Shown: in pieces, positions 1 to 10,982 of the stretch
How positions within the stretch are numbered: the first letter of the stretch is position 1
How the letters are laid out: each line of letters opens with the position of its first letter
NCBI RefSeq assembly: GCF_028476545.1
Contig: NW_026732266.1
Location: 171,821-235,820 of the forward strand
Length of the DNA: 64,000 bases
Origin: Physella acuta
Taxonomy: Eukaryota; Mollusca; Gastropoda; Physidae
Direction of reading: 5' to 3'
Notes under the pieces: generated by a model
What the model saw: only the letters and a program-made list of their open reading frames with translations
What the model was told of the DNA's origin: nothing
The model's database searches: none
Program-made: the position numbers and the translations under genes

Positions 1-2230
1 TAAGTTGGAGTATAACAATACCCCAAAAATATTGCAACAAATATGTTGCAATTACTGAAAATAGGCACAACATTTTATTCATGGAACTCCGTTGTTTTCT
101 AATTTATATTGTAATGTTTCAGCACCAAAAACAAAATGACTAGCATTATTACTTTGTCAATAATTCATAAAACAAGCAGGGACAACAGTAGTGTCCCTTT
201 TTGTGATGTTTATCCCAACTTCGTTCAAATTCACTTCACAGTGAATTTAAAAAAACTGAAACAGCAGCATGAAAAGGAAATAATTTCCCTCAATAAAAAA
301 AGGTAGATGTCTCTAACACTATCATCCATCCCATCAAAGATGGGTCAGAAAATAAAACAAACTTTGTTGTGGGAAAAAAAAATCATTTGTATTAACCTAG
401 CTTTTCATGCTGCTCCTATAAATATCATACTTTCTTTCTTTTTAACAAACAATTTAATTTACAACTTTACCTTTTGAAATGAAATTCTGAGATGAGACTG
501 CACTACCAAAATCCAAAGACAGATTTAGGCAGCACAGATGAGTTGATTCCAAGACATAAATCAGAGATCAGTGATCTCTGATGTAGGAAAATGTCTTGTT
601 AAAGATTTTAACAGACAAACTTTATTAAACTGGATTCAAACGCCTTAATGCTGTAGGGAGAAAACGAATCACAGGGTTATATAAAGTTCAAGTTTGAAAA
701 TCCTCATACCAGTTAAAATGTCATGTGAAATTTCCCGAGAATCCAATGCAAATAAAATGTATGTGGTTTTAATGCAATGTGTTTGTTTAATAAGTTTGTT
801 TCAAAAATATACTTTTACATGTTTGAAATGTCCATTTTAAACTGCAAACTAATAGTAACCCATGTTTTTTTTTTTAATAATGTTCTATAAATTAAAAAGT
901 AGCATAATATATTATATGCTACAGTAGCCAAAACGTAATTTTATTATTTTTTTTTTAGTAGCTTTTAAATATTGGGGTATTTCAGATGTATGATATATTG
1001 AAATACATATGTTTGTTTCAGGTGTGCCTTTTATCCTTAACATGACATTGACAAATACTCAATGTTCACCTTGAAATTTTTCTTTTAGAAGATCAGAGAA
1101 TGAAAATTAAACAAATTAGGTAATATATATATTGTTATTTGATACAGTTGACAAAATTCAATTACTTCAATATTTTACAAACATTTACATCATGGGTTTT
1201 ATCTTTATGTTAGTTGACATACAATGTTAAGTCTAATTCATCAAGAGACCTATCTGACTTTTCATGGATGAGCTTGATATATTAATATATTTTACACCAC
1301 ATGAAAGGTAGATTTATCATAAGTGCAAACATAGTCAATTAAACGTAGCAACTAACAGTATAGTTATAACAGATCACATTAACCAAAAATGCAACCATCA
1401 AATACAAAAATACAGAAACTACACCTTGATCTTTAAGAAAAAACAAATATTGCAAACAAATAACATAAAAAACAATATAACCAATAATAGGTCAGGTAGA
1501 GTAAAAAACAAATACAAAAATAAATAATCCTGAACACCAAAACAAAGCTTCAATAAACTAGGAAAAAAAATATGCCCAAAAACAATAATATTCAGAGTTT
1601 AGTGTTGGGTATTTTAAAACCTATATCATTTGCTGCAGTTCATCCCATATTTTTGAGGAGCAGCTTATAAAGTTAATGAGTTTTCTTTTATTTATATAAT
1701 TGGTTGGTACAAAGCAACATTGAATTCTCTTTGAAGCAACAGTGCTTCAGGAGTACACACATTTTAAATAGTATGTATATGTAGGTCTTACATTATCTTC
1801 TGTTCCAATACACCCAGCATATTAAATACAAAATTCAAGTTTACACCAACTAAGCACCTATTGTTGTTATAATATTAATATTAATGCAGATTTGTCAAAA
1901 TTAAAAATGGTGAAGTGAAATATTTTTGAAATTACCATACACAAAAACATAAAATGTCTTGGTCTTTTTCAGTGGATTATTATCAAGGCAATGATTTTTT
2001 AAAAGTAAGCCCCCAATGGACAGTCTACACTAAAACTCACATGGCCAATGAAGGTAAAAACTCTATGTATAAACCAGAATGCTAACAAATTAGTGCTTAG
2101 ATTATAATACTAAAATTCACAATTTTATTTAATTTTCATCAAATGTACCTTTATAAAAATATTTAAGTGATAACTTCGGAAATATGTCAATGCTCTAAAA
2201 TAAACACTTGTCTCCAAAGCCAGTGATATG
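1..2230. other. AT-rich DNA without a recognised gene
   Basis: This stretch is AT-rich with short poly-A/T runs. I found no open frame with splice sites or recognisable protein similarity on either strand. It could be intergenic, intronic or 3' UTR of a gene lying off the left edge. Confidence 0.5.
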
Positions 2231-2243
2231 GTTATGTATTGTG

Positions 2244-2345
2244 TTGATATATATCTGTATCTATCTATATATATAATAATATATATACATACATACACAA
2301 ACATTTATAGATAGATATAGATATATACACGCATAAAGAATATAA
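2244..2345. repeat. TA/TATC-type microsatellite
   Basis: Runs of TA, TATC and TACA/GATA-like steps follow one another here. It is a simple-sequence tract with no sign of coding. Confidence 0.8.
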
Positions 2346-5300
2346 ATTATATATATAACATGTTATGTTATGTAAATATGGCTACATGACATAACTTGCA
2401 AGACAGCCAGCTTATAAACTTAAACCTAAATGGATTTTTAATATGGGTACTGCCAATAGATAAAATATTACAAATTTCAAACCAACTACTTATACTAAGG
2501 GGAGCCGGACATTTGCCTGAATGCCGTTTGCCAGATTTCCCAAACTGACACTTGCCCTAAAGCGACAAATGCCAGAGTGGACACTTGTCCGAATGCCATT
2601 TGCCCAAAAAATGTTAACATTATATATAACCAAATAATCATTCGTATTCAATTTAAATTTGAAATATTGATAAACAAAACATATCCAAGCAAAAAGGAAA
2701 AAAATATATATTATTCATTAGTTGTTAATGAATTTGCTCAGTTCAAATACATGAGTGAAATGACATCAAGGTAAAGATATAATTTTACTAAGATTATTAT
2801 TTTGCAGATCTATTTTGCTATTGGAGAACAAAAGATTTATCTAACCAACTCGTAATAGGACAGAGTGGCCAGATTGCTAAATCAATATACATATATGTAT
2901 ATATGTATATATTTAATTTAGCTTTTTTGTGAACCGGCCATTTATTGTTTCACAAGAAACCTTTCATGTAATGCTTATATTTAAATAAAAATAAAAAAGA
3001 TTCACACTTTCAGGCACAGAACTGAGGATCACACATTTCTTTATAATCTTGAATTAAAATGATAATGTGATTCAACAATAATAGTAGTGTCTTTATTTAT
3101 CACTAATTAACTACATATACATGAAAAGCGGACAGAACAGCAGACCACTAGAGACAGACTGTTGATAGCAGCTAAACAACAGATTTAAATTTGACTAAAA
3201 ATATAGATCTAGATATAAAAGAATACTTTTTAATGTATCTAAATTCTAGACTAAATCTAGATTTCTAGATTCAGTATCAGTAAGATGAGAGACACCAATT
3301 GCTAATTGGCCAAGCTGTAAAAATATGCAGAGGGAGCAAAAACTGCTCCCTCCGCATCTTGTTGCTTTGGGTTAAATATAAACTCATAACAATAATATAA
3401 ACAATCTCTTTTACAGAGGTGAGGCCATATACCAAGTCTGCATAGTGTTCTGCCTTAATAAAAATTAACTCCCATTATTATTTGAAATAATGAAATAACT
3501 AATTAATTAGTTGCGTAATAAGATTATACATTTCATATATTATTCTACTGCAATAAAAAACTTTGTATTGTGTTTGATTATGTTCACCTTCTAATAAATA
3601 AATGTCGGTATATTTAAAAATGCGAGCATGGAGTGCATAATTATTGAAACCAAGGAAAAAATATTCACCAAAGTAAGTGACCTAGGCAGACATTGACGCA
3701 TATAGGGATACATGAAATTACAGATCAAGGATGATACCAACTTAAAAGAGTGATGATTGTTAGGCCTATCGTATGATGTGATTCTTGTTAAGCCAAGAAT
3801 ACAGTGAACTACTGAAATGATTTAATGCACCAAGTAGCCAATGGTGACACTTTAAAGATTGAGTGTACCTGACTCACCATATATCAGAATTTCCTAACAG
3901 TAAAAATTATGAATAGATCAAATTACTAATACTTAAAGATTTGCCATAATTTAATATGTACAACAGAACTAAATGTGTTTTTGAATATTTTTAACTGAAG
4001 TTCCTTTTGAAATGAGAAACTAATTCAAATACCCTCTTTAGTAGGCCTAGGCCTATGTCAACATCTATTTTTGAGATTTCGAAATATGTTGTCGACCCTT
4101 GAGTTAAACTAGATCGATAGGGCGTAATAAAGTTAAAGTGGTTTAATGCAACAAAAAATTAAAAATGCAGTTACGTATGATGTCATCGTGTTAATGGGCA
4201 TTGGTAAATTGGAAGACGTGAAACAGCGATGCGGTAAATTGTGATATGGGTGCAAAAAACGTCGGTCACATGACATTTGCACGCTTGAAGCCACTTCTGT
4301 TGCAACCATATGTTGTATTGTTGCAAAGAAATTTTGCAATATTACCGCCGCCAACGATTTATTTTTTCATCATATAGATCTAAATGTCAATAAAGATGAT
4401 TTTTAAAATGTTTATAATTTAAATTACTTAGGCTAATAAAAAATAAATTATACTTATTAAATTATTTATTTATACTTCTACATTTTCAACAATTCTCTGC
4501 ACCTTCTCCCACTGACAAGATTATAAAAACCCACAATGACCCCAAGCGCATTTTGTCATATTGTTATTGCTTTGGCTACGACCTATGTTTAAGTTTTTAT
4601 ATGCACTAACTGTGACCCCCTCAAACGATGGTAGTTTTCTTGCGTACACAAGAAAACATGAGCAGGCAAGTAGCGGGTGACAATGTTTATAATTTTAAAT
4701 ATAGATCAAATATAATTGATATATGATGCTAGATAAAGATTTTTTAAAAACGTCTAAAATAATATTCTCTATGAACTCACAGTGACCCAATGACTAAGAT
4801 GGGATTTTTCTCCCACTGAACTGACAAGGAGACGTGAGCTGGTGATCATAGGAGCAACAATATTAAGATTTTTTTAAAAAGCTAGCTGCTAGGCTAAGTA
4901 AAAAAAAAAAAATCTAGATTACGAAAATAGTAAAAATGATTACAAAAATAGTACAAGTGACTAGAAACAGGGTTTGTACCCTATTTTGAAAATGAAACCA
5001 GACCTTTGTAACGACACCATTATTTGTGCTTATAGCTGAGAAACTTTTGACAGCTGTTAAAAAACTACTGGTATCCCCCCCTCCCCAAGAGACGGTGGAG
5101 GGGTCACTGTGAGGTCACAGTAGCCAAGTTTAATCTGTAACTTTTACCCCCCCCCCCCCTTTCCCCAGCCAAACAGCACTAACTACCTACTTGGGGTCAT
5201 GGTTAGTTCATACAAGTTTAGATATCAGTGATATCTATCATTTTTCACGCAACAACAACAAAAAAGAAACTAGATAGGTCTAACACTTATTTCCCCCCCC

Positions 5301-5917
5301 CCCCCCCCCCTCACCCAATGAGGTAGTAACTGAGAAATCAGGTTTTCTGCGATCCAGCAAAAAAACGTCATACCACAGTGTAGACCCGTCCAGACTTTTT
5401 AAAGTCTGAAATTCACTTTTCTAAATTCAAGATTTTTTCCAGACTGCGTACGAACCCTGTTAAACAATGTTTAGTAGCGGACGGATATATTTATCTGAAA
5501 TACTTAAAAATAACTAGTTAGGCACTATACAAAATGATTAGTAAAGCAGTATTTAAATCTATCCAAATTTTAAATTAAACGTTCTGTATTAAAAAATAAA
5601 AGATGACGCCAAATAAAGTATGGTTTACAGTACTTCCGGAACTGTGTGACAGACTTTGCCATTGTTTTACTGTTTTTTACTGCTTTAAAAAATACCATTC
5701 CGGAATAACCGATGCTAAACTAAGGTTTTACCCTAGATTCTAGATCTAGATCTTATTTCAAATATGTGTCTAACTAAGACAGTTAGACACATGTTATAAT
5801 ACAGAGTTATAATACGAGTAGATCTAGATCTAGATCTCAGGGCATCGGGCAGGGCTTAGGCCGCATACTCATGGCCTAGACTAGATTCTAGAAGATCTTA
5901 AGTAGGTACTAGGATTG
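2346..5917. other. AT-rich intergenic or intronic DNA
   Basis: No gene is supported. Around 2505-2610 short related phrases recur (variants of CACTTGCCCGAATGCC). Poly-C runs lie near 5150 and 5293. AGATCTAGATC-type clusters lie at 3203-3275 and 5740-5910. Confidence 0.5.
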
Positions 5918-6068
5918 GCCTCCCGATTCTCGCTGAGCGGCGTATTTTTTCTCCCGTTACCGACAGGTTTGCGTGTGCGGCTACGCGAATTCGACGGTTT
6001 AGTAAATTTTTTTCCTCTCCGTTATTGAACGGTCAAATTTAATGTGAAAATTGTTTTTCTACTTAAAA
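5918..6068 (+). promoter_or_regulatory. CpG-richer segment before a candidate first exon
   Basis: Base composition changes from AT-rich to a mix with several CpG steps just upstream of an ATG at 6069 that opens a signal-peptide-like frame ending at a good splice donor. This would suit a promoter or 5' UTR. No TATA box or initiator is clear, so the call is inference only. Confidence 0.25.
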
Positions 6069-6146
6069 ATGGACTTTGCCTGGCTTTTTATATTTTGTTT
6101 TTATTTTCATGGATTATTCAAAATGGAGCTTTTCATTGAAAATAAG
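6069..6146 (+). CDS. Candidate first coding exon with signal peptide
   Basis: An ATG at 6069 opens 26 codons that end exactly at a strong donor (AAG|GTAAGT, intron starting at 6147), leaving phase 0. The peptide starts MDFAWLFIFCFYFHGLF, an N-terminal hydrophobic run like a signal peptide or signal anchor, followed by KMELFIENK. The upstream DNA is richer in CpG than its surroundings. I could not find a convincing second exon in the next 4 kb. The exon-like frame at 9808 is in a compatible phase but looks unrelated. If real, this is the start of a secreted or membrane protein gene whose remainder lies across a long intron. It could equally be a chance frame. Confidence 0.3.
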
Positions 6147-7040
6147 GTAAGTTTGATTTATTATTTAAAATTAACTATTGGACGCATGTCTTTTTTTTTT
6201 GATTGCTAGAGTCCCTACACCATTTTCCTCTATCATACTGAAATTTGAAAGAGTTTGGATGCAGCTCATAGAAGTTATATGCTGCACAGTGGGGTGTATG
6301 GTTAAGCGCTGTCTAGTGCTTACTTAGAAAGCGAAAGTAAAAAACCGGAAGGTGTCGGGTCTCTTTATTTCTTAATACTTTACGCTTACACGAGAGGGAG
6401 ATGATTGTGTTATGTGTAGGGTCTACTGTATTGTGGATGGGGAGAGAGTGGGGGGGGGGGAAGCTTGACTAATTGCATGACGTCATATGGTGTTAAGCGT
6501 AAGCATGTGTAAAGACGGCCATTAACTAGGAAATTATGTATTAGATTGTGGGCAAGATAGGCGTATCAACTTTGTTGTTTTTTTTTTTTATATTTGGAAC
6601 AGTGTAGGCCTAATTTGTTAACTTATTTAATATTATTGTAGATTTTTATATATATAACAAATCTATAGGCCCTAGCGTGTTTTATTTTTTTAACTGTGTT
6701 CACTGGGAAACGGTCAATGACCGTCCTATTTGACGTCACAGAATTACGGGTGAAAGTGAGGTCAAGTTTTGGCTTTTTCTGATGTGCTACGTGCGTGAGG
6801 GTTGAGTAAATGTAACTTAGTAAACATCGGTGGGCGATACAACTTGGTGACGTCATTTATGGTTAATTTTTTTCGCCCGCTGATAGATACAAATACTTTA
6901 CTACATTTTTAAGTTTCTCACCACATGTGTTTGAATGTAAACTTTGTAGCGCCGTGCATTTTTGGTGTTATCACTGTAGCATGGGCGGCAAAGCTGTTTT
7001 ATCGTGAGCATTGATGACGCGAGCGCTTAGCCACGTGCCT
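6147..7040. other. Non-coding stretch before the minisatellite
   Basis: I see no supported gene here. If the 6069 exon is real, this is its first intron. Composition becomes more CpG-containing toward 7000. Confidence 0.4.
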
Positions 7041-7049
7041 TATTGATGA

Positions 7050-7146
7050 GCGGTTTTGTCGGGGATTTCAGTGTCGGTTTTGTCGGGGATATCAATGTCG
7101 GTTTTGTCGGGGATTTGAATGTCGGTTTTGTCGGGGATTTGAATGT
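7050..7146. repeat. 24 bp minisatellite (about 4 copies)
   Basis: About four copies of a 24 bp unit (GGTTTTGTCGGGGATTTSAA plus 4 bases) run directly into the 30 bp array that follows. The unit length is a multiple of three, so it translates as an 8-residue repeat (GFVGDLNV). This explains an apparent open frame. Confidence 0.85.
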
Positions 7147-7475
7147 TTTGACGCCGACGCGCGTTGTTTTGACGCCGGCGATAGTGGCTATCATTGTTTT
7201 AACGCCAGCGAGCGTTGTTTTGACGCCGGCGATAGTGGCGAACGTTGTTTTGACGCCGGCGATAGCGGCGAACGTTGTTTTGACGCCGGCGATAGCGGCG
7301 AACGTTGTTTTGACGGCGGCGATAGTGGCGAGCGTTGTTTAGACGCCGGCGATAGTGGCGAACGTTGTTTTGACGCCGGCGATAGCGGCGAACGTTGTTT
7401 TGACGTCGGCGATAGTGGCGAGCGTTGTTTAGACGCCGGCGATTGGGGTGAGCGTTGTTTTGATATTGACGGTAG
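7147..7475. repeat. 30 bp CpG-rich minisatellite (about 11 copies)
   Basis: Eleven or so units built on GACGCCGGCGATAGYGGCGA plus about 10 bases repeat every 30 bp, with two shortened units near the left edge. Variants recur in threes. Units ending in TTTAG return after about 90 bp, which suggests a three-unit higher-order repeat. Because 30 is divisible by three, several frames on both strands stay open. A G-run follows at 7480. Confidence 0.9.
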
Positions 7476-7529
7476 TGGGGTGGGGGGGGGGGGAGAGAAA
7501 GGAAGGTCTTGTAATAACAATACACATTA

Positions 7530-9770
7530 AATATTTGGTGTATTCAGAAAACCTTTTTATTTTGATGGGAAGGCAAATAATGTACTTGTACTGTTTACTT
7601 TTCCAGATAGAACCTACACTTCTAAAACCAGCACATCTCTACAATATGATAAGCAGTTATATGGCCTAATGACAGTTATATGGTCTAATGATGGAACACT
7701 ATGTAAAAGAGGAATTAAAACTATTAAAATAAATAATGTGTTCATCTTTTATTTAGGCAAACTAATTAATTTGTGATATGAACTATATCCTTTTAAAACC
7801 AACCAATGTTGAACTTCTCCTGAAATGTAATATATTAACGAATAGGCAGAAACACATATTTTTTAAATTAAACTATATATATAAGTATATCAACAAGTTT
7901 ATTACATTTATTCGAATAAAACACCTTACATTTCTAAAAGATTAAATTAGCCTTCATTTTTTAAATTTAAATATGTGCGCTCAGTTTTTCAATGTCAGGT
8001 GTGTCGATGACTCAGCATTTTACATTTTTACCATCCTTTACCTATTTGTCAACTATTTAGATAGAACCATTAAACACACTTATCTTAGAGCTTCACTCTA
8101 GTTAGTTGTTAGCTTTAGATTCAAATAGATTGAGCCTAAACAAATGGTGTATGAACAAATTTCGTATTTAAAAATAGGGGGTTTACCCTGTTCCACCCCT
8201 TATTTTTTGTCAAACAGATAGATTTAAACACATATTTTGATTGTTTCTGTTTGAGAATAGAGTCATCTAGAGCCAGACAAATTTTGAGACTTAAGTGCTT
8301 AATAACTCAAATTTGCCATCATGTTGCATTTAACATCAACAAGACTTCGGATTTGCGAAATGGCATAATCTATCAGCTCTGTAGCAGTTAAAACAAAAAT
8401 CTTTTCAGTTATGAATATTATTTTGATTGTAATAACTAACACATCCATAGCTCATCATTCTCAGCAAGTTTGAGCTTAATTTTTCAAAGTGTTAAAATTT
8501 TAACTGAGATTTTATGAATGCACTGTATATGAAAAAATAGGGGGGGTACCCTGTTCTACTTCTGTTTTTGTTTAACTCTGCCCATAAATTTCTAATTTTA
8601 TTGTTTATTATCCTTGCATATATGATAGATAAAGATATTGCAAAGTTATAATCAATTTGACCATATGGTTTACAAGCTAGGACAATTTTAGTAAACGCTT
8701 AAAAAAACTCTAACACAGAAATTGGAAAAAATCCTATGTTAAAAAAATCACATTTTTTAATACGAAAAAAAATCATAACTATTTAACCGTTTGAGCTACA
8801 TCAAAAAGGAAAACTGATCTGTTATTGTAATTTTTTGCTCCTTTTAACTGTAGTGGTTGTTTTCCTATTAAACCAATTTTCAAAATTTATCCTAGTACCT
8901 AATCTTAAGATTCAGAGATCTGGATCTTAGATCTGGACAGATCTAGAATCTAGAAAGGTAGGCTAGACTAGTTTACTTTAGACTAGATCTAGTTAGTAAA
9001 TGGGTAGATCTAGATCTATGTAGATCTACGCGTTTAAAAATTTCACCCAGAAATGTTTAAATTGTAGTTTACCAGCAGCAGAAAAGTTGAAGCCATCTTT
9101 GCCGTTCAGTTAAAATAAATCGATAGGTCTAGCCCAAACAACCATAACCAAGCCAAGACCTAGATTTCCATCTTATTAAAAATTGTGTTCGTCTGCTGCT
9201 GAAAAAAGTTTTGAAACAAATAATTATTTTTTTCTTCTTAATGACTCCGGAAAATGAAAATAAACAAAAAAGAAAAAAAAGAAAACGTTTGCAATAAAAG
9301 CTTTATTAGATCTATATAGATTCTATAGGTCTACATATATAATATTATTCTATATCTCTGCACTAACAGAAGAAAAGAAAATATCTCCTTCTTTAAATAA
9401 TCGCGTAAATGGGGGGGGGGGGGGAGATTTGGAGGGGAATCACGCTCTTCCTAGAACAAATTCATTTTTAAGGATAGTGGCGCCTTCTTCGGAAATTAAT
9501 TACAATTTAAAATTACCTTACACAAACAACTATTTTTAAACTGTCATGTTATGTAAATCATCGAATGTAGGCCTCTACTACTTGACGTATTTATTGGCGC
9601 CTAGCAGAGCGCCAATGCATGAGCGTGGCAATTTATTTTTTTCACGTCAGGCCTCTAGCTCTGTGCATCTGTTATTTACTTTAAACCAGCTGATCGTCAA
9701 CCACATTTCTTCTTCCATAAATGTAACCTTAACTTGAGCTGTTGGTCTTAATTCAGCGTTTCATTGTATA
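7530..9770. other. AT-rich DNA without a recognised gene
   Basis: No supported gene is seen. AGATCTAGATC-like clusters lie at 8905-9032. A poly-G run lies near 9412. Confidence 0.5.
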
Positions 9771-9807
9771 TGAGTGGCTTATTTTCAACTAACTTTGGTT
9801 TTTAAGA

Positions 9808-9968
9808 TCAGTTCAGAGACGTATGAGCCAGAAGATCAAATCCTGGGATTCGTTGATTTGGGCGTCCTGCAAAAGGGATCCAATTATCAAAGAATGTCCA
9901 CTGGGGACACAGTGGGCTACAGCAATCATAGACTAAACGAAGACAGGTGGTTGCACCTGATGCCCTAG
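9808..9968 (+). other. Exon-like ORF fragment, possibly P-element-like
   Basis: A frame opens after an acceptor-like TTTTTAAG and runs 53 codons to a TAG at 9966-9968. It contains YEPEDQILGFVDLG and later DTVGYSNHRLNEDRWLHLMP. The GFVDLG phrase recalls THAP9/P-element transposases, but this is recall of a short motif rather than a match I could test. The stop codon lies inside the 8 bp target site of the MITE that follows, so it predates that insertion. It could also be a terminal exon of an unknown host gene or chance. Confidence 0.2.
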
Positions 9969-9972
9969 CAGT

Positions 9973-10183
9973 CAGTGGCGTAGCCAGGATCGTCTCAAGG
10001 GGGGGGGGGTCCAATTTCTACCCGGGGACAAACTTTCGATTTGCACCCCCCCCCCCCACAAACTTTCGATTTGCACCCCACCCCCTCAAACTTTCGATTT
10101 GCACCCCCCTCATATTTTTTTTATATACCGAGGGGTCTATGGGGGGGGGGGGGGGGTTATGACCCCCCCTAACTACGCCACTG
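9973..10183 (+). mobile_element. hAT-type MITE, G/C-run family, copy 1
   Basis: The ends are CAGTGGCGTAGCC on the left and CTACGCCACTG on the right, forming inverted repeats. Both sides are flanked by a perfect 8 bp duplication, CTAGCAGT (9965-9972 and 10184-10191). Inside are repeated ACTTTCGATTTGCACC units separated by C-runs. Eight-base duplications and CAG-starting ends fit the hAT superfamily. There is no transposase, so it is non-autonomous. Confidence 0.92.
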
Positions 10184-10379
10184 CTAGCAGTAGTGTTACA
10201 GTGGTTCACGAGTGTACTGCCACCCCCCCCCCCCCATTTATGGAAGTGAAACAGTACAATCGATTTTTTTAGAAAGAAATTACAATTTAGAAAAGAATAG
10301 GTACTTGGGAAGGGTGTAATGAAGTGTGAGGTTTTTGTGATGATGCTTGGTTTCCAATGCAAATCGTTTTACTAAAGCT

Positions 10380-10637
10380 TCAACTAGATTTAATATAAAA
10401 TAATGTAATTATGTTAGGGCCTACATTGACTATGATGACATCTGAAATGGCTGCCAGTACTTTCTCTGCATAGAGCCACATTGAGCAGATGTGTAGAACA
10501 CCCAACAAAGAAGGAAGAGTTTTTTGGTATCGGGTGTTCAGATAAATACTGATACCTTGGTTAGCTAACTTATCCATGTCTAAAGGGAGTTCACTCCCCA
10601 AAACAAGTCGGTAACACAACAAAATACTAACCAGCAT
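10380..10637 (-). CDS. Small ORF with N-terminal hydrophobic segment (doubtful)
   Basis: From ATG at 10637 the frame gives 85 residues. The start is MLVSILLCYRLVLGSELP, like a short signal peptide with a possible cleavage after LVLG. A second hydrophobic stretch lies near the C-terminus. No family is recognised. It lies just downstream of ANAPC5 on the same strand, about 350 bp past its stop, and may be part of that gene's 3' region. Nothing in the sequence proves translation. It could be a chance frame. Confidence 0.2.
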   Translation of the reverse strand: MLVSILLCYRLVLGSELPLDMDKLANQGISIYLNTRYQKTLPSLLGVLHICSMWLYAEKVLAAISDVIIVNVGPNIITLFYIKSS

Positions 10638-10759
10638 TAACACACATTTAGAAGAGAACAAGATAATTATCAGAATAACAACAGTTTATTTTTTATGAAC
10701 TTACAATAACAAAGTCAGGTTACAGCAAATACATTATTTACAGTTTCAGTTTAGAAATA

Positions 10760-10765
10760 TTTATT
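10760..10765 (-). terminator. Candidate ANAPC5 poly(A) signal
   Basis: An AATAAA hexamer on the minus strand lies about 220 bp after the ANAPC5 stop codon. In DNA this AT-rich the hexamer is frequent by chance, so this is only the most reasonable nearby candidate. Confidence 0.3.
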
Positions 10766-10982
10766 TTATTTTTTAAATATTTGTAACCAATTAAGTCTTA
10801 AATAAAATATCTAACTCCTTTATAAATGATTTTTTTCTAACCTGATTCTGATGTAGTTTTTTGTATTTTTTAAATGCTTTTGTTAAACCAAGACATAAAA
10901 TGTGCTTTATATGTAATATACAAAACATTTTTTATATAATATCCAAATAATATACAGCATAACACAGACATATCTTTACAAT

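Noticed and set aside
7043-7525. Overlapping plus- and minus-strand ORFs of about 100 codons
   Set aside because: They are translations of the 24/30 bp minisatellite, whose length keeps frames open. No splice or start evidence supports them.
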